Below are positions 18,502 through 30,770 of a stretch of 64,000 nt of DNA, piece after piece (within the stretch, counting starts at the first letter, position 1; every line of letters begins with the position of its first letter). The stretch covers positions 868,997 through 932,996 of the forward strand of contig NZ_BLPF01000002.1 in assembly GCF_011764425.1 (NCBI RefSeq), read 5' to 3'. Position numbers and translations under genes: made by a program. Origin of the DNA: Phytohabitans houttuyneae (GTDB lineage: Bacteria > Actinomycetota > Actinomycetes > Mycobacteriales > Micromonosporaceae). The notes under the pieces were generated by a model. It was not told the origin of the DNA, did not search any database, and saw only the letters and a list, made by a program, of their open reading frames with translations.

Positions 18502-19536
18502 TTGACGCACGCCGAGTCGGCGAACCCGGCTGGTGATCCAGGCAGGCCGGTGACCATCGCCTACATCGCTGCGTCCACAGGGGTTTCGGTTCCCACCGTT
18601 TCCAAGGTCATCAACGGCCGTTCCGGCGTGGCCGCCGAAACCCGCGCGCGCGTCGAGGCGGCGATCAGGGAGTTTGGGTACCAACGTTCGGCTCCGCCCA
18701 CCCGCAGCAACCTGGTCGAGCTGGTCTTCGACCAGCTCGACGACATGTGGGGAGTCCAGATCATCCGCGGTGTGGAGCGGATGGCCCGGCAGCAGCGCGT
18801 CGGGGTCGTGCTGACCGAGCTCGGCTCGGGGCGCGGCGGGACCCGGTATTGGATCGACGACGTTATCGATCGTCGTCCGGACTGCCTTGTGACGGTGGCC
18901 CAGCTGGGCGAGGAGCAACGCAGCCAGCTTCGTGCCAGAGGCATCCCGTTCGTGGTCTTCGACCCCACGGTCGAGCTGCCTGACGGCGTTCCGTTCGTCG
19001 GAGCGACCAACTGGGCTGGTGGCCGGGCGGCAACGCGTCACCTGATCGGGCAAGGCCATCGACGGATAGCGCTGATCAGTAGCGCGGACCGGATCCTGTC
19101 CTGCCGGGCCCGCCTGGACGGCTATCGCTCCGCAATGGAGGCTGCCGGGCTGCCGGTCGACGGCGACCTCGTCGTCCAGGCCGGTCTGAGCGTGGACGGC
19201 GGCCGGGCCGCCGCGCTGGAGTTGCTGCGGGGCCCGCAGCCTCCTACAGCGATCTTCGCCTCCAACGACCTGCAGGCGGTCGGTGTCTACCAGGCGGCGC
19301 GGGTGGTCGGGTTGCGGATTCCGGCGGACCTGAGCGTCGTCGGTTTCGACGACTTGCCGATCGCCGCGTTGGTCGATCCTCCGCTGACCACCGTTCACCA
19401 GCCGCTGGTCGAGATGGCTGTTGCCGCAACGGAACTGGCGCTCGCCCTCGGCCGGGGTGAGCGGGCACCGCGGACCGGGATCGAGCTCGCGACGACGCTT
19501 ACGGTTCGGCAGAGCACCGCCACGCGCGTCGGGTAA
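18502..19536 (+). CDS. LacI-family transcriptional regulator of polysaccharide utilisation
   Basis: 344 residues. The N-terminal helix-turn-helix is VTIAYIAASTGVSVPTVSKV, followed by the hinge helix and a periplasmic-binding-protein-like ligand domain with TAIFASNDLQAVG and SVVGFDDLPIAALVDPPLTT. The start is TTG, with no better in-frame start before the HTH. It is divergent from the GH5 cellulase, and CGAAAGTTTCG-type sites flank both starts. A third degenerate site precedes the GH29 gene. It most likely represses the cellulase and downstream hydrolases until an oligosaccharide inducer binds; the inducer is unknown. Confidence 0.88.
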   Translation: MTHAESANPAGDPGRPVTIAYIAASTGVSVPTVSKVINGRSGVAAETRARVEAAIREFGYQRSAPPTRSNLVELVFDQLDDMWGVQIIRGVERMARQQRVGVVLTELGSGRGGTRYWIDDVIDRRPDCLVTVAQLGEEQRSQLRARGIPFVVFDPTVELPDGVPFVGATNWAGGRAATRHLIGQGHRRIALISSADRILSCRARLDGYRSAMEAAGLPVDGDLVVQAGLSVDGGRAAALELLRGPQPPTAIFASNDLQAVGVYQAARVVGLRIPADLSVVGFDDLPIAALVDPPLTTVHQPLVEMAVAATELALALGRGERAPRTGIELATTLTVRQSTATRVG

Positions 19537-19701
19537 GGGCGCCGACGCGCGGGGGCTTGAGCAGGTCAGAACGCCTTCTGTCACCCAGGTCGGCCGGCTA
19601 GCGAATCGGTTCGCTCGCGACCTTGCGCAGGATTCGTCATACGTATAACCTCCACATCGAGACCTATCGTTGGGTCGAAGCGAAATCAGGCGGCTTTTCG
19701 G

Positions 19702-19712
19702 CGAAAGTTGCC
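19702..19712. promoter_or_regulatory. Degenerate LacI-type site in the 400-base leader of the GH29 gene
   Basis: CGAAAGTTGCC keeps the left half of the operator. The gap from 19537 to 19936 holds no convincing gene. An alternative upstream ATG at 19811 behind AAAGGGG is in frame with the GH29 gene but would bury the signal peptide, so it may be a leader start only. Confidence 0.35.
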
Positions 19713-19798
19713 TCACCTGTAGGTCGAAACACCACGACCGTGCACCGATTACGTGCGCGGACGTGACGACGACTCTCATCCATGACCACGCCCTGTAA

Positions 19799-22021
<2,223 letters not shown>

Positions 22022-22124
22022 CCACGACCGGTGGGCCGGAGCAACGCCCGGCCCGCACCGGACGCCGGCGTCGCGGAGGGGACGGACGTCGGCGGCCGGC
22101 TGGGACTCATCACCGGAGGAATCG

Positions 22125-23588
22125 ATGAACGTGAAAAGTAGACTTCGTCGCCTCATGGGCGCGGGGATCTCGTTGACTCTCGTCAGTGCCGGAATCGGAA
22201 TCATCTCCGCCGCACCGGGGGCGCTGGCCGCCACGACGGGGCCGTGTGACATCTACGCCACCGGTGGCACGCCGTGCGTGGCGGCGCACAGCACGACCCG
22301 GGCGCTTTACGGCGCGTACAACGGTCCGCTCTACCAGGTCCGGCGCTCGTCGGACAACACCACCCGGGACATCGGGGTACTGGCCGCCGGTGGATACGCC
22401 GACGCGGCCGCGCAGGACACGTTCTGCGCGAACACGAACTGCGTCATCACCGTCATCTACGACCAGTCGGGCCGGAACAACCGCCTCACCCAGGCGCTCG
22501 GTGGCGGCGTGCCCGGCCCCGGTCCCGGCGGATCCGACAACCTCGCCGACGCCAAGGCGGCCCCGGTCACGATCGGCGGCCAGAAGGCATACGGCGTCTA
22601 CATCGCTCCCGGCACCGGCTACCGCAACAACAACACAAACGGCATCGCCACCGGCGACCAGCCCGAGGGCATCTACGCCGTCCTCGACGGCACGCACTAC
22701 AACGGGGGTTGCTGCTTCGACTACGGCAACGCGCAGACGAACGCCCTCGCCGACGATATCGGCATCATGGAGACCATCTACTTCGGCAACAACAACTGGT
22801 GGGGCTACGGAGACGGCAACGGCCCTTGGATCATGGCCGACATGGAGTGGGGACTGTTCTCCGGGGTGAACCCTCGATACAACCCCATGCCGCCCATCAA
22901 CCACCGCTTCGTGACCGCGATCGTCAAGGGCGAGCCGAACCATTGGGCCATCCGTGGAGGCAGCGCGCAGTCCGGCGGCCTGACGACCTACTTCGACGGG
23001 CCCCGACCCGCGGGCTACCACCCGATGAAGAAAGAGGGTGCCATCCTGCTCGGCATCGGCGGTGACAACAGCAACGGCGCCCGCGGCACCTTCTTCGAGG
23101 GCGTGTTGACGTCCGGCTACCCGTCGGCGGCCACCGAAAACGCCGTACAGGCAAACATCACCGCCGCCGGATACGCCCCGGCGGCCGGCAACCCGCAACA
23201 GAACGCCATGTTGGTCGGTAGCCAGTCCGGGCGCTGCGTCGACGTACCCAACGGCAGCACCACAAACGGCACCCAGGTGCAACTGTGGGACTGCTGGGGC
23301 GGCAATATGCAGCGCTGGACGCACACTGCGGGCAAGCAACTCCAGGTGTACGGCAACAAGTGCCTGGACGCCAACGGCGCCGGCACCAGCAACGGCACCC
23401 AGGCCATCATCTGGGACTGCCACGGCGGCACCAACCAGCAGTGGAACCTCAACGCCAACGGCACCATCACCGGCGTGCAGTCCGGCCTCTGCCTCGACGC
23501 CAACGGCGCCGGGACCGCCAACGGCACCAAGCTCATCCTCTGGTCCTGCAACGGACAGCAAAACCAGCAGTGGTCCCTGCGCAGCTGA
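22125..23588 (+). CDS. Secreted GH54 alpha-L-arabinofuranosidase with CBM13 (copy 1)
   Basis: 487 residues. The ATG follows CGGAGGA. A signal peptide ends near GALAAT. The GH54 (ArabFuran-catalytic) domain shows [50 protein letters not shown] and [12 protein letters not shown]. The C-terminal CBM13 trefoil has [20 protein letters not shown] and [11 protein letters not shown] with QRW/QQW signatures. It removes arabinose side chains from arabinoxylan or arabinan outside the cell. It lies 103 bases after the GH29 gene and 33 before its own duplicate. Confidence 0.9.
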   Translation: MNVKSRLRRLMGAGISLTLVSAGIGIISAAPGALAATTGPCDIYATGGTPCVAAHSTTRALYGAYNGPLYQVRRSSDNTTRDIGVLAAGGYADAAAQDTFCANTNCVITVIYDQSGRNNRLTQALGGGVPGPGPGGSDNLADAKAAPVTIGGQKAYGVYIAPGTGYRNNNTNGIATGDQPEGIYAVLDGTHYNGGCCFDYGNAQTNALADDIGIMETIYFGNNNWWGYGDGNGPWIMADMEWGLFSGVNPRYNPMPPINHRFVTAIVKGEPNHWAIRGGSAQSGGLTTYFDGPRPAGYHPMKKEGAILLGIGGDNSNGARGTFFEGVLTSGYPSAATENAVQANITAAGYAPAAGNPQQNAMLVGSQSGRCVDVPNGSTTNGTQVQLWDCWGGNMQRWTHTAGKQLQVYGNKCLDANGAGTSNGTQAIIWDCHGGTNQQWNLNANGTITGVQSGLCLDANGAGTANGTKLILWSCNGQQNQQWSLRS

Positions 23589-23621
23589 TCGCGCAGCAAC
23601 ACCCGGCCAGGAAAGGATTCG

Positions 23622-25084
<1,463 letters not shown>

Positions 25085-25124
25085 CGGGAGGTTGCCGGTC
25101 GGGGAGTGGGGGTACTTCCCGCGG

Positions 25125-25985
25125 ATGTTCGACGGGTTCATCGACCAGCGGATCGACGTCGGGGAGGTGGAACTGCGCGTCCGGTACGCCGGGCAAGGGC
25201 TTCCGGTGCTTCTCATTCATGGACATCCGCGCACCGGATCGACCTGGCATCGGGTCGCACCGCAACTGGTCAGCCGCGGCTTCGCGGTGGTCTGCCCCGA
25301 CATGCGCGGGTACGGGCGGTCGGGCAAAGCAGCGATCCGTCCGGACCATGCCCAGCAGTCCAAGCGCGCGGTGGCAGGGGACATGGTCCGCCTGATGGGG
25401 GCGCTGGGCCACTCGACGTTCGCCGTCGTGGGGCACGACCGCGGCTGCTACGTGGCCTTGCGCCTGGCGTTGGACCACCCGGCCGAGGTCAGCCGGCTGG
25501 TGGTCATGGACGGTGTCCCGATCAGCGAAGCGCTCGCCCGATGCGATGCGAGGTTTGCCCGGGACTGGTACCACTGGTTCTTCTTCGCCCAGCCGGACAA
25601 GCCCGAGCGGGCCATCGCCGCCGATCCCGACGCCTGGTACAGCGCCGCGCGGCCCGAGGGCATGGGTGCCGAGAACTACCTGGAGTTTCGTGAGGCCATC
25701 CACGACGAAGCGACCGTGCGGGCGATGCTGGAGGACTACCGCGCGGGTCTGGGCGTCGACCGGGACCACGAGGAGGCCGACCGGCGCGCGGGCAGGGTGG
25801 TGCGGTGTCCGACGCTGTTTCTGTGGTCGACCCGCGACGACATGGAAGACCTCTATGGCGACCCGCTCGCCGTGTGGCGGCCGTGGGCCAGCGACCTGCG
25901 GGGCGAGTCGATCGACTCCGGACACCATGTCGCCGAGGAAAACCCGGACGACCTGACGGCGGCGTTGGTCCGCTTCCTGGCGTAG
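25125..25985 (+). CDS. Alpha/beta hydrolase of the haloacetate dehalogenase / epoxide hydrolase type
   Basis: 286 residues, cytoplasmic. The oxyanion region HGHPRTGSTW, CPDMRGYGRS, the nucleophile elbow GHDRGCYVAL with Asp as nucleophile, a distal Asp region FLWSTRDDMED and the catalytic His in SGHHVAEENP are in the expected order. The Asp nucleophile excludes an ordinary Ser esterase. The cap segment WYHWFFFAQPDKPE is typical of fluoroacetate-dehalogenase relatives. True substrate is uncertain. It is separated by 40 bases from the GH54 gene and is not secreted. Confidence 0.8.
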   Translation: MFDGFIDQRIDVGEVELRVRYAGQGLPVLLIHGHPRTGSTWHRVAPQLVSRGFAVVCPDMRGYGRSGKAAIRPDHAQQSKRAVAGDMVRLMGALGHSTFAVVGHDRGCYVALRLALDHPAEVSRLVVMDGVPISEALARCDARFARDWYHWFFFAQPDKPERAIAADPDAWYSAARPEGMGAENYLEFREAIHDEATVRAMLEDYRAGLGVDRDHEEADRRAGRVVRCPTLFLWSTRDDMEDLYGDPLAVWRPWASDLRGESIDSGHHVAEENPDDLTAALVRFLA

Positions 25986-25995
25986 GTTGGCGCGC

Positions 25996-26427
25996 ATGGC
26001 GGATAAGGTTGTCGACAGCTCGGTAGGCTGGGTCGCCCGGCACATCAACTCCTATGTGGATACCGATGGAAAGTCCGGGCATCGTTTCCACGGCGTGGAG
26101 GCGCTGCTGTTGACGACGCGCGGGCGGCGGTCGGGGGCCTTGCGCCGCACCGCGCTCTACTACGGGACGTGGGACGGCGACTATGTGCTCGTGGCGTCCA
26201 ACGGCGGTTCGGTCGGGCACCCGCTGTGGTACCGCAATCTGGTCGCGGACCCGCGCGTGACGGTCCAGGTCAAGGACGACGTCTTCGACGCGGTCGCGCG
26301 CACGGCGGCGGGCGAGGAGCGCGCGGCGTTGTGGGACCGGATGGTTGGGATCTGCCCGAAGTATGCCCAGTACCAGGCGATGGTGCAGCGGGAGATCCCG
26401 GTTGTCGTGCTCACCCGGTCTGCTTAA
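25996..26427 (+). CDS. Nitroreductase-family deazaflavin (F420)-dependent oxidoreductase
   Basis: 143 residues with the Ddn-like split-barrel fold. Typical segments are HGVEALLLTTRGRRSGALRRTALYYG, VLVASNGGSVGHPLWYRNLVADP and VTVQVKDDVFDA. Proteins of this family use reduced F420 to reduce quinones or nitro compounds. ATG 25996 is used; an upstream TTG is possible. It is 10 bases from the preceding hydrolase gene and probably cotranscribed. Confidence 0.85.
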   Translation: MADKVVDSSVGWVARHINSYVDTDGKSGHRFHGVEALLLTTRGRRSGALRRTALYYGTWDGDYVLVASNGGSVGHPLWYRNLVADPRVTVQVKDDVFDAVARTAAGEERAALWDRMVGICPKYAQYQAMVQREIPVVVLTRSA

Positions 26428-26465
26428 GGTGACGGCTGAACCAGTGGGGGTGGGGCGACTGTGGG

Positions 26466-27083
26466 ATGGCGGCGGTTGCTCGGCGGTCGCGGCCGGGACG
26501 CTTCGGGGCGGGTGAGGCTGACCGGGACGCGCGGCTGGTCCGGTACCGCGAGCATCTGGAGCGTGCGGTCGACTCCCGCGAAGCGGGCATGTACGCGCGG
26601 GCGTTGAGCGACTTCACCCGGGCGGTCGAGCTGGAGCCGGGTGAGCCCGAGGCCTTCGCCGGCAGGGGTGAGACCTATCGGCTGTTGGAGCGCTACGACG
26701 AGGCGCTGGCCGACTTCAAGCGTGCCGTTGGCCTGGAGCCGGAGTACGCCTGGGCGTTCGGTAGCCGGGCGCAGACGTATCGCGCGCTGGAGCGCGACTC
26801 CGAGGCGCTTGCCGATCTGAGCCGGGCGATCGAGCTGGACGACTCCGAGGACTGGCTGTTCGTGGAGCGCGGCGAGGTCTATCAGGAGCTGGAGCGCTAC
26901 GACGAAGCGTTGGCCGACTTCAACCGGGCCGTCGGGCTGGACCCGGAGGATGCCGCCGCTCTCGCGGGCCACGACGCCCCGCGGCCGGCGCCGGTCCGCT
27001 CGTGGGCCCGCCCGACCCACCGGCCGCCGACCCCACCAGGCCCGACGCCCGCCCACCAAGCGATGACGCCGGGACCTGAGTAG
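26466..27083 (+). CDS. Tetratricopeptide-repeat protein
   Basis: 205 residues with at least four consecutive 34-residue TPRs between residues about 30 and 165 (for example ALSDFTRAVELEPGEPEAFAGRGETYR and ALADFNRAVGLDPEDAAAL). The C-terminal 40 residues are Pro/Arg-rich and disordered. No signal peptide or other domain is visible. It probably acts as a scaffold; partners unknown. Confidence 0.7.
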   Translation: MAAVARRSRPGRFGAGEADRDARLVRYREHLERAVDSREAGMYARALSDFTRAVELEPGEPEAFAGRGETYRLLERYDEALADFKRAVGLEPEYAWAFGSRAQTYRALERDSEALADLSRAIELDDSEDWLFVERGEVYQELERYDEALADFNRAVGLDPEDAAALAGHDAPRPAPVRSWARPTHRPPTPPGPTPAHQAMTPGPE

Positions 27084-27087
27084 CGGC

Positions 27088-27345
27088 TCAGGGCTTCGCC
27101 GCCCGCGACAAGCCGTGGTCGATGACCGCGGCGGCCAGTTCGGTGCGGTTGGTGGTGTTGAGCTTCGCGAAGACGTGCGAGAGGTGGGTCTTGACCGTGC
27201 CGCGGCTCATGAACAGGCGGGCGCCGATCTCCGGGTTGGTCAGCCCTTCGGCGACGAGCCGGACGACCTGGAGCTCGGTGGGGGTGAGGCTCGACCAGCC
27301 GGCTGCCGGCCGTCCCCGGCGACCGCGGGTGCGGCGGGCGTAGCC
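27088..27345 (-). pseudogene. 3' fragment of a LuxR-type regulator
   Basis: Only the C-terminal LuxR helix-turn-helix remains: LTPTELQVVRLVAEGLTNPEI, then GARLFMSRGTVKTHLSHVFAKL and a normal end RTELAAAVIDHGL. Upstream of about 27345 the frame turns into Arg-rich shadow sequence and collides with the gene on the other strand. Full-length relatives carry a large ATPase or response-regulator N-terminus, so this is a 5'-truncated remnant. Confidence 0.7.
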
Positions 27346-27356
27346 TGATCGGCGGG

Positions 27357-27749
27357 ATGGAGCCGACCGGAGCGTCGCCGGCCGAGACCGGCGAGCCGCC
27401 GTTCGAGACCTACGAACCCACCCGGTGGGCCATGGGCGACACCCGCCGGTACGCCGAACGCATGAATCTGATCGCCGCACGGCCCCACCTCGACGTCGCG
27501 TCCACCGGCTACGCACTGGCCGACGCCGGCTCGGAGTACCTGGCCCTCGAACCGCACGGTGACGGCCGGGCGTTCACCGTCGACCTCGCACCCGGCACGT
27601 ACACGGTGGAGTGGTTCGCCGTCGCCGCCCGTGAGACGTCGGCGGCCGACCCGCGTACCGTCGAGCGGGCCGGCCCGGTCGAATTCGCCGCGCCGTTCAC
27701 ATCCGGCCCGGCCGTCCTCTACCTGAGCCGCACCGGGAGTTCGCGATGA
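27357..27749 (+). CDS. Small protein resembling the C-terminal domain of collagen-binding glycoside-hydrolase-like proteins, probably 5'-truncated
   Basis: 130 residues. WAMGDTRRYAERMNL, LDVASTGYALADAGSEYLAL and FTVDLAPGTYTVEWF resemble the last domain of secreted glycosidase-like proteins with a putative collagen-binding C-terminus. The catalytic part and signal peptide are absent. The frame begins at the same place where the LuxR fragment ends on the other strand, suggesting a deletion joint. It overlaps the next gene by ATGA, so it may still be translated. Confidence 0.5.
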   Translation: MEPTGASPAETGEPPFETYEPTRWAMGDTRRYAERMNLIAARPHLDVASTGYALADAGSEYLALEPHGDGRAFTVDLAPGTYTVEWFAVAARETSAADPRTVERAGPVEFAAPFTSGPAVLYLSRTGSSR

Positions 27750-28264
27750 CAGCCGACCATCTCGCCACGCACGCGCGCGACCTGCTCGCCGCGAACCGGT
27801 ACCTGACCCTGGGCACGGTCGACCCGGACGGCCGGCCCTGGACGACGCCGGTCTACTTCGCCTCGGCCGGCCTGCGGGAGTTCTACTGGACCTCGCAAAC
27901 CGACGCCCTGCACTCGCGCAACCTCGCCGAACGCCCGCAGGTCAGCCTCGTCGTGTTCGACTCCACCGTCCTGCCCTTTCACGGCCGGGCCGTCTACGCG
28001 ACCGCGACGGCGAGCGAGCTGGCAGGCGAGGAGCTCGACCGCGGCCTGCGGGCGTACCCGGCGCGCGGCGACCGGAACGCCGTCGCGCTGACCCGGGACG
28101 ACGTGACGGGACCCTCCCCGTACCGCCTCTACCGCGCGACGGCGACCGACGTGTGGGTGCTGTGCCCGCGCCCGCCGCGACAGCCGTGCCCGCTGCACGC
28201 CATCGACAGGGACCACCGCGCCCGCGTCGACCTCGACGCCGCCCCCGCGCCGGGTGGCGGCTGA
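27746..28264 (+). CDS. Pyridoxamine 5'-phosphate oxidase-family FMN protein
   Basis: 172 residues with the split-barrel FMN-binding fold: YLTLGTVDPDGRPWTTPVYFA, FYWTSQTDALHSRNLAERPQVSLVVFD and YATATASEL. Such proteins bind FMN or F420 and reduce diverse substrates; vitamin B6 synthesis is not implied. The start overlaps the stop of the previous small gene (ATGA). Confidence 0.82.
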   Translation: MTADHLATHARDLLAANRYLTLGTVDPDGRPWTTPVYFASAGLREFYWTSQTDALHSRNLAERPQVSLVVFDSTVLPFHGRAVYATATASELAGEELDRGLRAYPARGDRNAVALTRDDVTGPSPYRLYRATATDVWVLCPRPPRQPCPLHAIDRDHRARVDLDAAPAPGGG

Positions 28265-28277
28265 CCGGTCGGACGGC

Positions 28278-29165
28278 CTACGCCGGCTCGGGTACGCAGA
28301 GGATGAGCGCGCCGGGATCGATGCGTGCCTTGAGCCGGCGGGCCTTGTCCCGCGAGCCGCCGTCCAGCTCGTACCGCACCTTGGCCCCGAACGTGATGTC
28401 AACCGCCTTGGCGCGGGTGATCTGCACGAACGGTGAGCGGTCCGAGCGGCCGGCCGCCATCCGGCCCAGCGTCCGCGCCCAGTCGAGCGCTCCTTCAGCG
28501 GTGGCGACGCCGACCTCCATCCACCCGTCGTCCGGTTTCGCGTCGTCGAAGGCGCGTATCCCGCCGGTGATGGTGCTGACGTTGCCGAGCAGCACGCAGC
28601 TCGCCTCGCCCTGGAACCACTTCGTGCCGTCGATTTTGATCTTTACCGGGACGGCGTCGTCGTTGATGTGCCGCAGCCCGGTCCACACGTATGCCAACCG
28701 TCCGAACTGGTCCTTGAGCTTGCGGTCGGCCTGCTCGATCATCGCGGCGTCGAAGCCGGCCCCGGCCATCACGGCGAAGTGCTCGCCGTTGACCTTGCCG
28801 AGGTCCAGCTTGCGCTGTGGGCCGTGAAAGCCGATCCGCACCGCCTCGGCGATGTCCTGCGGGATGCCGAGGTTGGCGGCGAGCAGGTTGGCGGTGCCCG
28901 CCGGGACGATCGCGACCGCCGTGCCCGATCCGGCCAGCGCCGCGACGCATCGCTGGACCATGCCGTCGCCACCCCAGACAAAGACAAGGTCCGCGCCGGC
29001 CTCGCGGGCACGCCGGGCCTTCTTCACCGCCTTCCTGCTCTTTGACACCTCGTACCAGAGCAGCGTGTCGCAGCCCTCGTCGGTGATCAGCCGGCGCAGT
29101 TCGTCAAGCCCACCGCCCAGCGTCTTCTTCCGGTGGGCGATCACGGCAACGGTGGCGGGGCTCAT
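28278..29165 (-). CDS. Diacylglycerol kinase-family lipid kinase
   Basis: 295 residues. The catalytic domain shows ADLVFVWGGDGMVQRCVAAL (GGDG nucleotide motif), VAIVPAGTANLLAANLGIP and MAGAGFDAAMI. It should phosphorylate diacylglycerol or a similar lipid at the membrane. ATG 29165 has no strong Shine-Dalgarno. The gene is convergent with the PPOX gene and divergent from a double PAP2 phosphatase, so kinase and phosphatase activities on lipids lie back to back. Confidence 0.87.
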   Translation of the reverse strand: MSPATVAVIAHRKKTLGGGLDELRRLITDEGCDTLLWYEVSKSRKAVKKARRAREAGADLVFVWGGDGMVQRCVAALAGSGTAVAIVPAGTANLLAANLGIPQDIAEAVRIGFHGPQRKLDLGKVNGEHFAVMAGAGFDAAMIEQADRKLKDQFGRLAYVWTGLRHINDDAVPVKIKIDGTKWFQGEASCVLLGNVSTITGGIRAFDDAKPDDGWMEVGVATAEGALDWARTLGRMAAGRSDRSPFVQITRAKAVDITFGAKVRYELDGGSRDKARRLKARIDPGALILCVPEPA

Positions 29166-29292
29166 GGCCAGGAGGTTTACCCACCGAACCGATCTACACA
29201 AACCCGGCCGCAAAGTCGAGCGTCCGCATAGGTCCGGAGCTGCCCGGGTATGGATTCGGATCGACATACCCCACTCCGGGAAGGGCGAAGTG

Positions 29293-30765
29293 ATGGATCG
29301 GGCAACGGCCGCAGCGCTGCGTCCAGCTGAGCATTTCACCGGCCGCAGCCTGCTCGGGCTCTTCGCCGTCGTCGGTGCGGGGTCCGGGTTCGGCCTGCTG
29401 CTCATGCTCGTGCGCTTCCAGTGGGATCCGATGTACCGCGTCGACCACGGTGTCGCGGACCAGCTCAACGACTTCGTCTCCGCGCGCGGTCCGCTCGTCA
29501 CCGTGCTCCAGGCGCTTACCGACCTCGGCGGCCGGCCCATCATGATGTGGCTCGTCGGCATCGTCGCCGTCGGCCTGCTGATCCGCGGCCAGCGCCGGCT
29601 CGCGGTCTACCTGCTGGTGACCGGAGTCGGGGCGCTGATACTCGATCCGTCGCTGAAGCTGCTCGTCGGGAGGATCCGCCCAGCCGTCGACGTACCGGTG
29701 GCGAGCGCCCCGGGCAACAGCTTTCCGAGCGGGCACGCGCTGGGAGCGACGGTGGCCTACGGCGCGCTGCTTCTGGTCTTCCTGCCGGTGGCGTCCCGCC
29801 GGCTCCGCGCGCTGGCGATCTGGGTCTTCGCCGCGATCGTGGTGCTGGTCGGCTTCACCCGCGTCGCCCTCGGCGTGCACTACGTCTCCGACGTCGTCGC
29901 CGGATGGCTGCTGGGCCTGGCCTGGCTCGGCGTGACCGCGTACGCGTTTCGGCTCTGGCGCCGCGAAACCGGCCGTCCGGTACCGCCGATCACCGAGGGT
30001 ATCGAACCGGAGGCAGCCGACGACCTCGCGCCGGCCTCGCGCGAGGACCACCTGCTGCCGCATCCTCGGTCCAGTACCGCGGAAATCATCACCGGCTGGG
30101 TGCTGACCTTCGGCGTGCTGTTCGTCTTCGGCGTGCTGGTCAGCAGGTACGCCGACGGAACCTTCATCGAACGGCTCGACACCGCGGTACCACGCTGGTT
30201 CGCCGAGCACCGCACACCGGCGCTGGACGACGTCAGCTGGTGGTTGAGCAAGGCCGGTGACACGCACGCCATCCTGGCCGTGTCGCTGGTGTTCTGCCCG
30301 TTGGCCGTGGCGGTGTTGCGCCAGTGGCGGCCGGTGCTGTTCATCGCGCTGGCCATGTTCGGCGAGCTGACCCTCTTCCTCGCCTCCGCCGCGGCGGTCG
30401 ACCGTCCCCGCCCCGGGGTACCGCACCTTGACGGCCCGCTACCGACCTCCAGCTTCCCGTCCGGGCACATCGCGGCCACGCTCTGCCTGTACTCCGCGAT
30501 AGCGCTCATCGTCATGTCACACACCTCCCGCCCGTGGCGGTGGCTCACCGTCGGCGCGGCCGTCGTCATGCCCGCGGCGGTCGCGGTGTCCCGGATCTAC
30601 CGCGGCATGCACCACCCCACCGACCTCATGGGCGCCATGCTCCTCGCCGCGCTGTGGCTCACTCTGTTGTGGTGGGTGGTCCGCCCGGACGCCGGGGATG
30701 CCGGCGAGCAAACCGAAGCCGAGCCGGCATCCGACCGCCAGCTCGCAGTGACCGCCAAGACGTGA
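29293..30765 (+). CDS. Membrane protein with two fused PAP2 phosphatase domains
   Basis: 490 residues and about 12 membrane segments. The first PAP2 domain has KLLVGRIRP, FPSGHALG and RVALGVHYVSD. A hydrophilic linker (about 235-265) leads to the second with DRPRPGVP, FPSGHIAAT and SRIYRGMHHPTD. Both copies keep the catalytic residues, though the second lacks the usual Lys in motif one (VDRPRP). Family members remove phosphate from phosphatidate or undecaprenyl pyrophosphate. ATG 29293 has GAAGGGCGAAG upstream. Confidence 0.85.
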   Translation: MDRATAAALRPAEHFTGRSLLGLFAVVGAGSGFGLLLMLVRFQWDPMYRVDHGVADQLNDFVSARGPLVTVLQALTDLGGRPIMMWLVGIVAVGLLIRGQRRLAVYLLVTGVGALILDPSLKLLVGRIRPAVDVPVASAPGNSFPSGHALGATVAYGALLLVFLPVASRRLRALAIWVFAAIVVLVGFTRVALGVHYVSDVVAGWLLGLAWLGVTAYAFRLWRRETGRPVPPITEGIEPEAADDLAPASREDHLLPHPRSSTAEIITGWVLTFGVLFVFGVLVSRYADGTFIERLDTAVPRWFAEHRTPALDDVSWWLSKAGDTHAILAVSLVFCPLAVAVLRQWRPVLFIALAMFGELTLFLASAAAVDRPRPGVPHLDGPLPTSSFPSGHIAATLCLYSAIALIVMSHTSRPWRWLTVGAAVVMPAAVAVSRIYRGMHHPTDLMGAMLLAALWLTLLWWVVRPDAGDAGEQTEAEPASDRQLAVTAKT

Positions 30766-30770
30766 CGGCG

